A stretch of 64,000 nt of DNA from Atlantibacter subterraneus (GCF_027853245.1 NZ_JAPTZM010000007.1), one strand, 5' to 3'; counted from the first letter of the stretch, positions 54,122 to 62,885 are shown. The notes: generated by a model from the sequence alone, not told the origin. Made by a program: numbers and translations.

Positions 54122-55633
54122 TTGCATTCTCTGGTGGGCGACTTAGTGCTGGTGCGCTTTGCGGCGCAGCGGGATGGGCTTTTGCATCGACGTTTATATA
54201 ATGCGCTGCGCCAGGCGATTCTGGATAAAAGCCTGGCCCCGCAGACGCGCCTGCCCGCCTCGCGAGATCTCGCCGCGCAGTTGGGCATTTCGCGCAACAG
54301 CGTGATTACGGTGTACGAACAACTGCTGGCGGAAGGCTATGTCACTTCACGCCAGGGCAGCGGCACCTGGGTGGCGCAAACCCTGCCGGATAACGTGTTT
54401 CACCCGCAGGCGTGTGGCAATGCGCTATCGCAACCCGCCGCGGTACCCACGTTTTCCCGCCGTGGGCAGCAGTTGCTGGATAACATCAGCGCCAGCCCAA
54501 GCCAGTGGGGCGCGTTTATTCCCGGCGTGCCGGACGTCAGCGCCTTTCCCCATCAGCGCTTCAGCAAAATTCAGGCGCGCATCAGCCGCCGCCCCGCTCC
54601 CCGACAGCTTACTTACAGCAATAATGGCGGCTCACCGGCGCTGCAACAGGCGCTGGTAGAGTATTTGCGGGTAGCCCGTTCGGTGAACTGCAACGCCGAA
54701 CAGATCCTGATCGTCGAAGGCGTGCATCAGGCCATTGACCTGGTGACGCGAATGCTCACCAACCCCGGCGACCGCGCCTGGATTGAGGAACCCTCCTATT
54801 GGGGCATCCGCCATATTTTGCAGATGAATGACGTGACGCTCTGCCCGGTCGATGTCGATCAGGCCGGCATGAACCCTCCGGAAACCGTTGATGAAAACCC
54901 GCGCCTGATCTTCGTCACCCCTTCGCATCAGTACCCGTTGGGGCCGGTGATGAGCCTGGAACGGCGGCAGCGCCTGCTGAACGTTGTGGCGCGCCAGCCG
55001 TGCTGGATAGTGGAAGATGATTACGACAGCGAATTTCGCTTTTCCGGCCAGCCGATCCCGGCGCTCCAGGGGCTGGTGCCCGACGCGCCGGTGATTTATA
55101 TCGGCACGTTCAGCAAGACGCTCTATCCCGGTCTGCGGCTCGGGTACCTGGTACTGCCGCCGGCCCTGGCTGAATCGTTCAGAAAAGCCCATGCCGAGCT
55201 GTACCGCAGCGGGCATTCGCTGATCCAAACCGCCTTAGCCGAGTTTATCGAAACCGGGCAGTACAGTGCCCATATTCGCCGGATGCGGCTGCTGTACAGC
55301 AAACGCCGGGCGCTGCTGTGCCAGTTAATTACCCATGCGTTCGGCCCGCAGGCGCTGAATGATTTTAACGACAACGCTGGGCTACATCTGGTTTTGCATC
55401 TGCCGGGCGAGGCGGATGACGTAGCAATTGCGGCCCATGCTAACGCCCGGGGCATTCTGGTACGGGCGCTGTCGCGCTATTACGTGGGGTCTAAAAAACG
55501 GCGGGGTTTGCTGATGGGATTCGCCAGCATTACCGAAGAGCAGATGCCAGAAGCCTTTGAGCGGCTGGTGGAATCGGTGCGGCTGTTTTGCCCGCAAGCA
55601 TTACTTATTCGAGGAAATAAAAATATTCTGTAA
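54122..55633 (+). CDS. MocR/GabR-type regulator (GntR HTH fused to aminotransferase domain)
   Basis: This 503-aa protein has an N-terminal GntR-family winged helix (residues ~15-85; LPASRDLAAQLGISRNSVIT, then EGYVTSRQGSGTWVA), a linker, and a class I aminotransferase-like domain. Its PLP-lysine motif is GTFSKTLYPGLRLGYL and its Asp motif is VEDDYDSEF. Such regulators sense PLP with an amino acid (GabR uses GABA) and control a neighbouring gene. Divergence from a GABA-type aminotransferase fits a GabR-like role. The best start is TTG at 54122 behind GAGGGA; GTG codons at 54134 and 54146 are alternatives. Confidence 0.88.
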   Translation: MHSLVGDLVLVRFAAQRDGLLHRRLYNALRQAILDKSLAPQTRLPASRDLAAQLGISRNSVITVYEQLLAEGYVTSRQGSGTWVAQTLPDNVFHPQACGNALSQPAAVPTFSRRGQQLLDNISASPSQWGAFIPGVPDVSAFPHQRFSKIQARISRRPAPRQLTYSNNGGSPALQQALVEYLRVARSVNCNAEQILIVEGVHQAIDLVTRMLTNPGDRAWIEEPSYWGIRHILQMNDVTLCPVDVDQAGMNPPETVDENPRLIFVTPSHQYPLGPVMSLERRQRLLNVVARQPCWIVEDDYDSEFRFSGQPIPALQGLVPDAPVIYIGTFSKTLYPGLRLGYLVLPPALAESFRKAHAELYRSGHSLIQTALAEFIETGQYSAHIRRMRLLYSKRRALLCQLITHAFGPQALNDFNDNAGLHLVLHLPGEADDVAIAAHANARGILVRALSRYYVGSKKRRGLLMGFASITEEQMPEAFERLVESVRLFCPQALLIRGNKNIL

Positions 55634-55673
55634 AGATCTAAAAAGGAATTTAAATCTTTAAGTTTTTTAATAG
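55632..55673 (+). terminator. Weak terminator after the MocR-type gene
   Basis: TAAAGAT and ATCTTTA form a 7-bp AT-rich stem across a long loop, followed by AGTTTTTTAA. The stem is weak, so read-through into the next genes is possible. Confidence 0.45.
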
Positions 55674-55733
55674 TGTAATTCTCCACATTCATTTTACATT
55701 ACCGATCATTAAAATTAATTATTATCATACCCT

Positions 55734-56561
55734 ATGAGTATTTCACGAGATTATAAAATGAAGGAATCTATACACCACATCAATGGGCGAGATTATTTAT
55801 TCACTACAAGTAATGATAAAACCTTCCTAACATATAAAGCCACTACGCGTCCTGCTGAAGAGAACCATATTGAATTTTGTATTATTCCAGGTTGTAAGGT
55901 TATTACCAGAAACAATGGCGATATCCTTTTTGCTTTAGCATTAAACAAAAAAAGTGACGAGAAATTCGAAATATTGACTGCACAACAGCTTTATAATAGA
56001 TATGCCTGGCAGTGGTTTGAACCATTAGCCGACGATTATCATGAAATGATATATTTAAACACTGGCCCTGAAACATATGATGCATATAAACATTTCACCT
56101 GGAAGCAAATTGCAGATTTCGCTTTGGTAGATCGTCTTTCGGCCTCTTTTTATCCCCGTATGCCAGGAGACTGGAAAAGCAACTCCCAGGGCGGGGACGA
56201 TTATTTAATGGTCATGATAGATGGTCAACCGTACTGGACTGATGCAATCGGACAAATTCCCTTTGCCGTAGATACATTTCGATCATTACATGACATAAAG
56301 TATGTAATACAAACAGGCATGGAGTGGGCTGACGGAACGCTAAGCAGTGCAACCGATATGACCAATAGATACGATAATTTCTTCTTGTTAAGAGGTGCCT
56401 TATATGCCAGTAAGAAGTGTATTTATACTTATAGTACTTCTGAAACTTTCTCTTCTGCCATCAGGGAACAAGAAGAAATTACAAATATTGACGACGCTAC
56501 GCTAGCGCAACCTATTACTAATAAACAATTGGAAGTATATGGGATTTGGAATGAAAATTAA
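55734..56561 (+). CDS. AT-rich gene of unknown function (first of a pair)
   Basis: I do not recognise this 275-aa protein. It is soluble in character, with no signal peptide or membrane segment, and is rich in aromatic residues (LYNRYAWQWFEPLADDYHEM, FPRMPGDW-like and GQPYWTD segments). Codon use is far more AT-rich than in the neighbours, suggesting horizontal acquisition. The ATG at 55734 has no clear Shine-Dalgarno. The ATG at 55758 (MKESIHHINGRDY) is an alternative with ACGAG upstream. The stop overlaps the start of the next gene, so the two are probably co-translated. Confidence 0.75.
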   Translation: MSISRDYKMKESIHHINGRDYLFTTSNDKTFLTYKATTRPAEENHIEFCIIPGCKVITRNNGDILFALALNKKSDEKFEILTAQQLYNRYAWQWFEPLADDYHEMIYLNTGPETYDAYKHFTWKQIADFALVDRLSASFYPRMPGDWKSNSQGGDDYLMVMIDGQPYWTDAIGQIPFAVDTFRSLHDIKYVIQTGMEWADGTLSSATDMTNRYDNFFLLRGALYASKKCIYTYSTSETFSSAIREQEEITNIDDATLAQPITNKQLEVYGIWNEN

Positions 56562-56925
56562 TTTCATTTTATTAACATTTAAATTTATAGCAGCGGTAGT
56601 ATCCGGCTTGGTTATAGTCTTAATTCATAATTACGGACACAGCTTATATATGGAAAATTTCATACCACAAAGTCATGGCATCACGTTAGGTTTTGTAAGG
56701 TTTTACATTCTATACATCATGCTTCCATCTTTATTTATAATGGTCTTTACAAGCAATAAAATATTTATTTTTACTTATTTTATTATTATGTTTGCAATGT
56801 TTTCCTTGTGGTTCTCAAGTCATCCACTACGCATTTGCCTGCTGAGTATTTCCTATAGCACAGCCACTTGGTTTTTATTTTTAATAAAACATTTTATCGA
56901 AAAATCATCACTTAATAATAAGTGA
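56539..56925 (+). CDS. Small AT-rich membrane protein of unknown function (second of a pair)
   Basis: This 128-aa very hydrophobic protein has about four predicted membrane helices (residues ~8-30, 52-70, 75-92, 97-117), with a short polar loop (HSLYMENFIPQSHG) after the first. The family is not recognised. It starts at 56539 (GGAAG just upstream) or at the ATG at 56551 (MKINFILL), overlapping the previous gene by 23 or 11 bases. The pairing of a soluble protein with a small membrane protein recalls many unrelated systems; nothing in the sequence decides its role. It is followed by the terminator shared with rpoH. Confidence 0.7.
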   Translation: MGFGMKINFILLTFKFIAAVVSGLVIVLIHNYGHSLYMENFIPQSHGITLGFVRFYILYIMLPSLFIMVFTSNKIFIFTYFIIMFAMFSLWFSSHPLRICLLSISYSTATWFLFLIKHFIEKSSLNNK

Positions 56926-56960
56926 GTTTCATAAGGAAAGACAATATTAGAAAAGATGAT

Positions 56961-56997
56961 AAAAAAATACCCCATGATCTCTCACGGGGTATTTTTT
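56961..56997. terminator. Bidirectional terminator of rpoH and the AT-rich pair
   Basis: AAAAAAATACCCCATG-loop-CACGGGGTATTTTTT: a GC-centred hairpin with A and T runs on both sides, 14 bases after the rpoH stop. Confidence 0.93.
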
Positions 56998-57011
56998 ATC
57001 GCCAGCGGCTA

Positions 57012-57869
57012 TCAGGCTTCGATAGCGGCGCGCAGTTTTTTCATTGCATTCTTCTCAAGCTGGCGCACACGTTCGGCGGAGACGCCATAACGGTCGGCCA
57101 GTTCCTGCAATGTGGTTTTGCTGTCTTCATCCAGCCAGCGGGCGCGGATGATATGCTGGCTACGTTCGTCCAGCCCCTGCATCGCATCAGACAGTTTATC
57201 CGCCGCGTGCTCTTCCCAGTTGTCATCCTCAATGCCGTCGGCAAAGTTCGAGGATTTATCCTGTAGGTAGAGAACCGGGGCCATCGGCTGTCCGTCCGGC
57301 GCATCGTCGTCCGGCGACATATCAAACGTCATGTCCTGGGCCGCCATACGCGACTCCATTTCACGCACGTCTTTGCTGGTCACGCCCAGCTCGCGAGCCA
57401 CCATTTCCACTTCATCCTGGTTAAACCAGCCCAGACGCTGCTTGGTTTTGCGCAGGTTAAAGAACAGCTTGCGCTGTGCTTTGGTGGTTGCCACTTTCAC
57501 AATACGCCAGTTACGCAGCACGTATTCGTGAATTTCCGCTTTGATCCAGTGCACCGCGAAGGACACCAGACGCACGCCCACTTCCGGGTTGAAGCGACGC
57601 ACGGCTTTCATCAGGCCGATATTGCCTTCCTGAATCAGATCCGCCTGCGGCAGGCCATAGCCCGCGTAGTTACGAGCGATATGAACAACAAATCGCAGGT
57701 GAGACAGGATCAGCTTTTTCGCTGCTTCCAGATCGCCCTGGTAATGCAGCTTTTCAGCAAGTGTCCGTTCTTCCTCGGCCGATAACATCGGCCAGGCGTT
57801 GGCGGCCCGGATATAGGATTCCAGGTTGCCTACCGGAGCGAGCGCTAAAGTTTGCATTTCTTTGGTCAT
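57012..57869 (-). CDS. rpoH: RNA polymerase heat-shock sigma factor RpoH (sigma 32)
   Basis: This 285-aa sigma70-family protein has region 2 (LRFVVHIARNYAGYGLPQAD, DLIQEGNIGLMKAVRRF), the RpoH box QRKLFFNLR that is specific to sigma 32, region 3, and region 4.2 (TLQELADRYGVSAERVRQLE). It directs transcription of heat-shock genes. In E. coli the mRNA start region is a thermosensor and the protein is degraded by FtsH with DnaK/DnaJ; the near-identical sequence suggests the same. It has a promoter region with a sigma E site upstream. Confidence 0.98.
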   Translation of the reverse strand: MTKEMQTLALAPVGNLESYIRAANAWPMLSAEEERTLAEKLHYQGDLEAAKKLILSHLRFVVHIARNYAGYGLPQADLIQEGNIGLMKAVRRFNPEVGVRLVSFAVHWIKAEIHEYVLRNWRIVKVATTKAQRKLFFNLRKTKQRLGWFNQDEVEMVARELGVTSKDVREMESRMAAQDMTFDMSPDDDAPDGQPMAPVLYLQDKSSNFADGIEDDNWEEHAADKLSDAMQGLDERSQHIIRARWLDEDSKTTLQELADRYGVSAERVRQLEKNAMKKLRAAIEA

Positions 57870-57970
57870 TCAAATCCTCTCAATCATTATCAGACTGGCG
57901 GTACGTTGTCCCCATCAGGCAACAACCAGGCCAGTTCTTATGAGCAACGAGAATATCATCCACTCTTTTT

Positions 57971-57998
57971 TCAGACAGTGATTTTATCCACAAGTTCC
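57971..57998 (-). promoter_or_regulatory. Sigma E (P3-type) promoter of rpoH with a DnaA box in its spacer
   Basis: On the minus strand GGAACTT (57998-57992) is followed, after 16 bases, by TCTGA (57975-57971), a consensus sigma E promoter and the equivalent of E. coli rpoH P3. The DnaA box TTATCCACA (plus strand 57984-57992) lies within it. A second box-like TGTGAATAG lies at 58009-58017. Confidence 0.82.
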
Positions 57999-58070
57999 AT
58001 GTCGGTTTGTGAATAGTTTACACACAGAGTGTGACAACGCTATGAAAAAGCGAGGCAGGGTATTCAGTAA

Positions 58071-58107
58071 TTCTCCCCTGCAGACGGGAACTCGTAGCAG
58101 GGGAGAA
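58071..58107 (-). other. Perfect 11-bp hairpin between ftsX and rpoH
   Basis: TTCTCCCCTGC (58071-58081) pairs exactly with GCAGGGGAGAA (58097-58107) across a 15-base loop, 17 bases after the ftsX stop. No T run follows on the transcribed strand. It may stabilise the ftsYEX message 3' end or reduce read-through into rpoH. Confidence 0.7.
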
Positions 58108-58123
58108 GTATACCAAACTTTTT

Positions 58124-59179
58124 TTAGTCGGGGGTAAAGTGACGTAAATGTTGCACAGTGGCAAGCCAGGCTGCCAGCCAGCCGATCATTGAGCACACCA
58201 GCAGCAGCAGCAGGCATTCATCAAAGGATAAGCCATTGAGATCAAAGGCTGTCCCGAATACCCGCGCCACATCAGTGACGGCAGATGACAGCCGCATCAC
58301 CAAAATTTCTGAAAGAATCAGTGACAAAAATGCGCCGCTAAAACCGAGTAATGCGCCACCGTATAAAAACGGACGCAAAATAAATCCGTCAGTAGCACCA
58401 ATCAGCTTTTGCACGTTAATCGTGTCGCGACGGGCAAAAATACTCAGCCGCACGCTGTTACCAATCACCAGGAATACCGCAGCGACCATCAATACGCCGA
58501 TCATCGCTGCTACACGCCCCACCAGGCCGGTTAAGGCCGCAAGACGGGCAAACCAGCTGTCGTCCATACGCACTTCGTCCACGCCCTGCACGCGCGCAAC
58601 CCGGTCGCGCAGCGTATTCAGCGCTTCAGTACCCTGGAAATCCAGCTTCGGCACGATCACCGCCACGGCAGGCAGCGGGTTTTCTTCCAGCATATCCAGC
58701 GCGCCGCCAAAGCCAGACCAGTTGCGGAACTCGCCTAACGCCTCTTCCCGCGACAGGTAATTGACTTTCTCAACCCCCTGCTCGGCCTGCAATTGCCCGA
58801 CCACCTGCTGGGCCGCATCGTCGTCCAGCGCTTTATCAAGATAAACGGTGATCTGCGGGGAAGGATAATACTGGGTCGCCGCCTGGTTGACGTTCTTATA
58901 AACCATGTAGCAGACGCTGGGCAGCGTCAGGGAGATGGCGATGACCATTACGGTCAAAAACGTGGCGAACGGTTTGCTTTTCAAATCCTGCAGCGCGCCG
59001 TTCCAGGCATAGCGGAACTGCTCGTTAACGCCGCCTTTGCGGGATTTCGCTTTCGCGGGCTGGCCTTTGGCGCGTTTCGGCGGCTGACGGTTGCTGTCGC
59101 CGCCCATTTTCTGGCGGGTAAAACCGCTGAGCTTGTTGCCAAAGCGCTTCATTTCATTCAGCGCATCACGTTTATTCAC
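58124..59179 (-). CDS. ftsX: Cell-division ABC-transporter-like permease FtsX
   Basis: This 351-aa inner-membrane protein has a basic N-terminus, four membrane helices (for example FATFLTVMVIAISLTLPSV near residue 75) and a large periplasmic domain between the first two, containing YYPSPQITVYLDKALDDD. With FtsE it activates EnvC and the amidases at the septum. I chose the GTG at 59179 (NKRDALN...) by similarity to E. coli: GGAGG lies 8 bases upstream and it overlaps ftsE by 8 bases. An ATG at 59194 would add five residues. Confidence 0.95.
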   Translation of the reverse strand: MNKRDALNEMKRFGNKLSGFTRQKMGGDSNRQPPKRAKGQPAKAKSRKGGVNEQFRYAWNGALQDLKSKPFATFLTVMVIAISLTLPSVCYMVYKNVNQAATQYYPSPQITVYLDKALDDDAAQQVVGQLQAEQGVEKVNYLSREEALGEFRNWSGFGGALDMLEENPLPAVAVIVPKLDFQGTEALNTLRDRVARVQGVDEVRMDDSWFARLAALTGLVGRVAAMIGVLMVAAVFLVIGNSVRLSIFARRDTINVQKLIGATDGFILRPFLYGGALLGFSGAFLSLILSEILVMRLSSAVTDVARVFGTAFDLNGLSFDECLLLLLVCSMIGWLAAWLATVQHLRHFTPD

Positions 59180-59840
59180 CGGGGCGGCCTCCATGCAAAT
59201 GCCCTTCGCTCAGGGTCAACATCGGATAGTGGCGGCTGGAAATCAGCCCCATATCATGCGTAGCCATCAGTACCGTAACGCCCACGCGGTTAAACTCTTC
59301 GAACAGACGCAAAATGCCTTCCGACAGCGCTTCATCCAGGTTGCCGGTCGGTTCATCCGCCAGCAGAACCGCGGGCTTATTCACCACCGCCCGGGCGATG
59401 CCCACGCGCTGCTGTTCACCGCCGGATAACTGGATCGGGAAGCTTTTGGCTTTATCCAGCAGGCCGACTTTATCCAGCGCGGCGCTGACGCGGCGGCGGA
59501 TATCTTCGCTGCTGGCCCCGGCGATGATCAGCGGGATCGCCACATTATCAAATACCGTTCTGTCCATCAGCAGATGGTGATCCTGAAAGATCATGCCAAT
59601 CTGGCGGCGTAAAAACGGCACTTCACGATTTTTTAAACGGCTGATCTCATGACCGGCAAAATAAATTTGCCCCGCGCTGGGGCGTTCAATGCCGCAGATA
59701 AGCTTCAGCAGCGTACTCTTACCGGCGCCGGAGTGGCCGGTAAGGAATGCCATCTCGCCAGGTTGCAGGTGAAATGTCACCCCCTGCAGAGCCTGTCTCC
59801 CACCAAGATAGGCTTTGCTGACCTGTTCAAAGCGAATCAT
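59172..59840 (-). CDS. ftsE: Cell-division ATPase FtsE
   Basis: The protein has 222 aa, the E. coli length. Walker A GHSGAGKSTLLKLI, signature LSGGEQQRVGIARA, Walker B VLLADEPTGNLD. It partners with FtsX, and ATP hydrolysis drives peptidoglycan hydrolase activation during septation. It lies 2 bases after ftsY and overlaps ftsX. Confidence 0.98.
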   Translation of the reverse strand: MIRFEQVSKAYLGGRQALQGVTFHLQPGEMAFLTGHSGAGKSTLLKLICGIERPSAGQIYFAGHEISRLKNREVPFLRRQIGMIFQDHHLLMDRTVFDNVAIPLIIAGASSEDIRRRVSAALDKVGLLDKAKSFPIQLSGGEQQRVGIARAVVNKPAVLLADEPTGNLDEALSEGILRLFEEFNRVGVTVLMATHDMGLISSRHYPMLTLSEGHLHGGRPGE

Positions 59841-59842
59841 TG

Positions 59843-61321
59843 TTAATCCTCTCGGGCAAAAAGTGCCTCTATAAAGTCACCCGCATTAAACGGGCGCAAA
59901 TCAGAAATTTGTTCGCCAACGCCAATATAGCGAATCGGAATACCGAACTGGTCCGCAACAGAGAAAATCACCCCGCCTTTGGCCGTGCCGTCCAGCTTAG
60001 TCAGGGTAATACCCGTCAGCCCTACCGCCTCATGGAACAGTTTGGCCTGGCTGATGGCATTCTGCCCGGTGCTGGCGTCGATGGTCAGCATAATCTCATG
60101 CGGCGCGTCTTCGTCGAGTTTTTTCATTACCCGGACGATTTTCTTCAGCTCTTCCATCAGGTGCGATTTATTCTGCAAACGACCTGCGGTATCGGCAATC
60201 AGCACGTCGACATGGCGCGCCTTCGCCGCCTGAATCGCGTCGAAGATCACCGACGCGGAATCCGCGCCAGTATGCTGCGCCACCACCGGGATATTGTTGC
60301 GCTGGCCCCAGACCTGGAGCTGCTCAACCGCCGCCGCGCGGAAAGTATCCCCCGCCGCCAGCATCACCGATTTCCCCTGCTGCTCGAACTGACGCGCCAG
60401 TTTGCCGATAGTAGTGGTTTTACCCACGCCGTTGACGCCGACCATCAGAATAACAAACGGCGTTTTGCCTTCAACGTTCAGCGGCTCGTCGACTTTTGCC
60501 AGAATTTCGCCCATCTCTTCCTTCAACAAACCGTACAGCGCCTCTGCGTCACGTAGCTGCTTGCGGCTGGCCCCTTCGGTAAGATTGGCGATGATTTTAC
60601 GGGTGGTTTCCACGCCCACGTCGGCAATCAGCAGCTGTTCTTCCAGTTCCTCAAACAGATCATCATCGATTTTCTTGCCGCGGAACAGACTGATAAATCC
60701 GGAACCGAGATTTTCTTTAGTTTTAATCAGGCTGCGCTTCAGGCGTGCGAAGAATCCTTCTTTGGTCGGTTTTTCCTGAACGGGAACCACCACGTCAGAC
60801 TGCTGAAACTCATCAACCGGTTCCTCTGCCTGCTGGCTCGCCGCCAGCGCCTGGGCTTCCAGCTCTTCGTCGCTGATTTCCGGCTCGGCTTCGGTTAGCG
60901 GCTCTTGTTCCACCTGCCACTCCTCCGGCTCAATCTCTTGCGCCTGCACCTCTTCCGGCAGCGGCAGGGTTTCATGTTCGATAACGGCAACATCCTGCGG
61001 CTCGGGCTCAGTCACCTTAACCACTTCATCAGCCACCGGCTGCGGTTCTTCCGCCTGCGCTGCCTGCTGCTCGGTGATTTCAACCAGATCTTCGGCAAAG
61101 ACCTGCGATTCTTCCAGCGTATGCGGGGCAGGCGTTTCAACGTCTTCTGCAACAGGTGCGTCAGCCTCGGCAACGGGCTGCTCGACGGCTTCCGGCGGCA
61201 GCTCGGTAACCTGATTCTCGACCTCTTGTTCCGTTACCTGCTGCTGTTCAACTTCAGGTTCCTGCTCTTTTTGGCCGAAACCCAGCCAGGAAAAAAAGCC
61301 CCGTTTTTTATCTTTTGCCAT
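59843..61321 (-). CDS. ftsY: Signal recognition particle receptor FtsY
   Basis: The protein has 492 aa (497 in E. coli). The acidic, Glu/Gln/Pro-rich A domain (residues ~15-195) attaches to membrane lipids. The NG domain follows, with GTPase motifs GVNGVGKTTTIGKLA, DTAGRLQNKSHLM and TKLDGTAKGG. It docks the SRP-ribosome complex at SecYEG. It is first of ftsYEX. The A domain is low-complexity and varies between species. Confidence 0.97.
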   Translation of the reverse strand: MAKDKKRGFFSWLGFGQKEQEPEVEQQQVTEQEVENQVTELPPEAVEQPVAEADAPVAEDVETPAPHTLEESQVFAEDLVEITEQQAAQAEEPQPVADEVVKVTEPEPQDVAVIEHETLPLPEEVQAQEIEPEEWQVEQEPLTEAEPEISDEELEAQALAASQQAEEPVDEFQQSDVVVPVQEKPTKEGFFARLKRSLIKTKENLGSGFISLFRGKKIDDDLFEELEEQLLIADVGVETTRKIIANLTEGASRKQLRDAEALYGLLKEEMGEILAKVDEPLNVEGKTPFVILMVGVNGVGKTTTIGKLARQFEQQGKSVMLAAGDTFRAAAVEQLQVWGQRNNIPVVAQHTGADSASVIFDAIQAAKARHVDVLIADTAGRLQNKSHLMEELKKIVRVMKKLDEDAPHEIMLTIDASTGQNAISQAKLFHEAVGLTGITLTKLDGTAKGGVIFSVADQFGIPIRYIGVGEQISDLRPFNAGDFIEALFARED

Positions 61322-61514
61322 TGGCGACTACACCCCTCGCTGTTGAATCCTGGCAGCATCTCCGCGCAATCACATCGCGGGCGCTAAATTTTTTACGAAT
61401 GAATACGTTATTCTATCACTTTCCCGCCAGCGCATCACGCCGACGGATTCAGGTTTCACCTGGCGGCCTGCGCCGCTAGAATAGCAGGCCAAATTATTAA
61501 GCCCAGTGAACAGC

Positions 61515-62111
61515 ATGAAGAAACCCTCCTCCTCTGGCAGCGGCCAGATTCGTATTATCGGCGGCCAATGGCGAGGCCGAAAACTGCCGGTCACCGACAG
61601 CCCCGGCCTGCGCCCGACCACCGATCGGGTGCGTGAAACGCTGTTCAACTGGCTGGCTCCTTACATGGTGGATGCACGCTGTCTCGACTGCTTCGCCGGC
61701 AGCGGTGCGTTAGGGCTGGAGTCGCTGTCCCGCTATGCCGCCAGCGCCACACTGCTGGAGATGGAGCGCCCCGTGGCGCAGCAACTCCAGAAAAACCTCG
61801 CGACGCTAAAGGCCGCCCACGGCAAGGTGGTCAACACCAATACCCTGAACTACCTTAATCAAACCGGTACGCCGCACGACATCGTGTTTATTGATCCGCC
61901 ATTTCGCAAGGGGTTACTCGACGAAACATTAAGCCTGCTGGAGAAAAACGGCTGGCTGGCAGACGGCGCGTTAATCTACGTCGAAAGCGAAGTAGAGAAC
62001 GGCATGCCACCGGTTCCGGCAAGCTGGCAGCTGCATCGGGAAAAAGTGGCGGGCCAGGTGGCCTATCGCCTCTATTTACGTGAAACGCAAGGAGCGGAAC
62101 ATGCTGATTAA
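61515..62111 (+). CDS. rsmD: 16S rRNA m2G966 methyltransferase RsmD
   Basis: This 198-aa methyltransferase has the SAM motif LDCFAGSGALGLESLSRY and the catalytic VFIDPPFRKGL (DPPF) motif. It methylates G966 of 16S rRNA in the assembled small subunit. The start at 61515 (MKKPSSSGSGQIRIIGG) matches E. coli; a GTG three codons earlier is also in frame. It is divergent from ftsY and overlaps yhhL by 11 bases. Confidence 0.96.
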   Translation: MKKPSSSGSGQIRIIGGQWRGRKLPVTDSPGLRPTTDRVRETLFNWLAPYMVDARCLDCFAGSGALGLESLSRYAASATLLEMERPVAQQLQKNLATLKAAHGKVVNTNTLNYLNQTGTPHDIVFIDPPFRKGLLDETLSLLEKNGWLADGALIYVESEVENGMPPVPASWQLHREKVAGQVAYRLYLRETQGAEHAD

Positions 62112-62367
62112 CCTGGGACGTCTGTTAATGCTGTGCGTGTGGGGGTTTTTGATCCTGAATCTGATCCAGCCTTTCCCGCGTCCGCTGAACATTTTCGTCA
62201 ACGTGGCACTGGTGTTTATGGTCCTGATGCACGGCTTACAGCTGGCGATGCTGAAAGCCACCCAGCCCAAAAACGCGCCGCCGATGGGTAAACCGGAACA
62301 GATCCGCATCTTTCTGTTTGGCGTATTCGAACTGCTGGCGTGGCAGAAAAAGCAAAAGTTGAAGTAA
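62101..62367 (+). CDS. yhhL: Small DUF1145 membrane protein YhhL
   Basis: This 88-aa protein has two hydrophobic segments (LGRLLMLCVWGFLILNLI and PLNIFVNVALVFMVLMHGLQ), ending FLFGVFELLAWQKKQK. It aligns end to end with E. coli YhhL. Function is unknown. The start overlaps the end of rsmD, with AAGGAGC upstream, so translation is likely coupled. Confidence 0.93.
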   Translation: MLINLGRLLMLCVWGFLILNLIQPFPRPLNIFVNVALVFMVLMHGLQLAMLKATQPKNAPPMGKPEQIRIFLFGVFELLAWQKKQKLK

Positions 62368-62384
62368 TGCTGGCGCAGGCGCGG

Positions 62385-62744
62385 CTACGGCTGCGCCTCA
62401 AAACGCACAAAGCGTGAGCCCTGATACACCAGCACCCCTTTCTCCCCCACCGTGAGCTGATGATAATCCGCCGCCTGTAGCCGGAAAGTCATTTCCATCC
62501 CGCCCTGTAACGGCTTAAAGCTGGCTTCATAACGCATCGTCTCGCCCGCAGGCGTAACTTCGCGCTGACGAGAGCGGCGGTCATTGGCGGGCTTTTCTCG
62601 CTTGTTAGTGATGACGACCTGTTTTTGCAACTGCGGCGCAGCATCATTACTGGCGTTCTCCCGTCGCTGTTGCATAAAGCGAAAAGAGGCAGCAACGACG
62701 ATTATCGCCATGATAATTATCAGGAAAAACGGAATCTTACTCAT
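62385..62744 (-). CDS. yhhM: DUF2500 family protein YhhM
   Basis: The protein has 119 aa. One N-terminal membrane anchor (MSKIPFFLIIIMAIIVVAAS) is followed by a basic linker and a small beta-rich domain (MRYEASFKPLQGGMEMTFRL). It matches E. coli YhhM in length. Function is unknown. The start at 62744 follows family length; the frame extends 34 codons upstream without support. It is convergent with yhhL. Confidence 0.92.
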   Translation of the reverse strand: MSKIPFFLIIIMAIIVVAASFRFMQQRRENASNDAAPQLQKQVVITNKREKPANDRRSRQREVTPAGETMRYEASFKPLQGGMEMTFRLQAADYHQLTVGEKGVLVYQGSRFVRFEAQP

Positions 62745-62885
62745 AACGGTACTCTTATCAATAACGCGCTTTTTAGAATACTCTGGCCTGATAAGCATTG
62801 TCATCTGCCCCGGCGGGACACTAGACTGAAAGACAGAGCCGTGCACAATGGGTGCGCGTTACAATAACTGAATCAGGGACTTATC

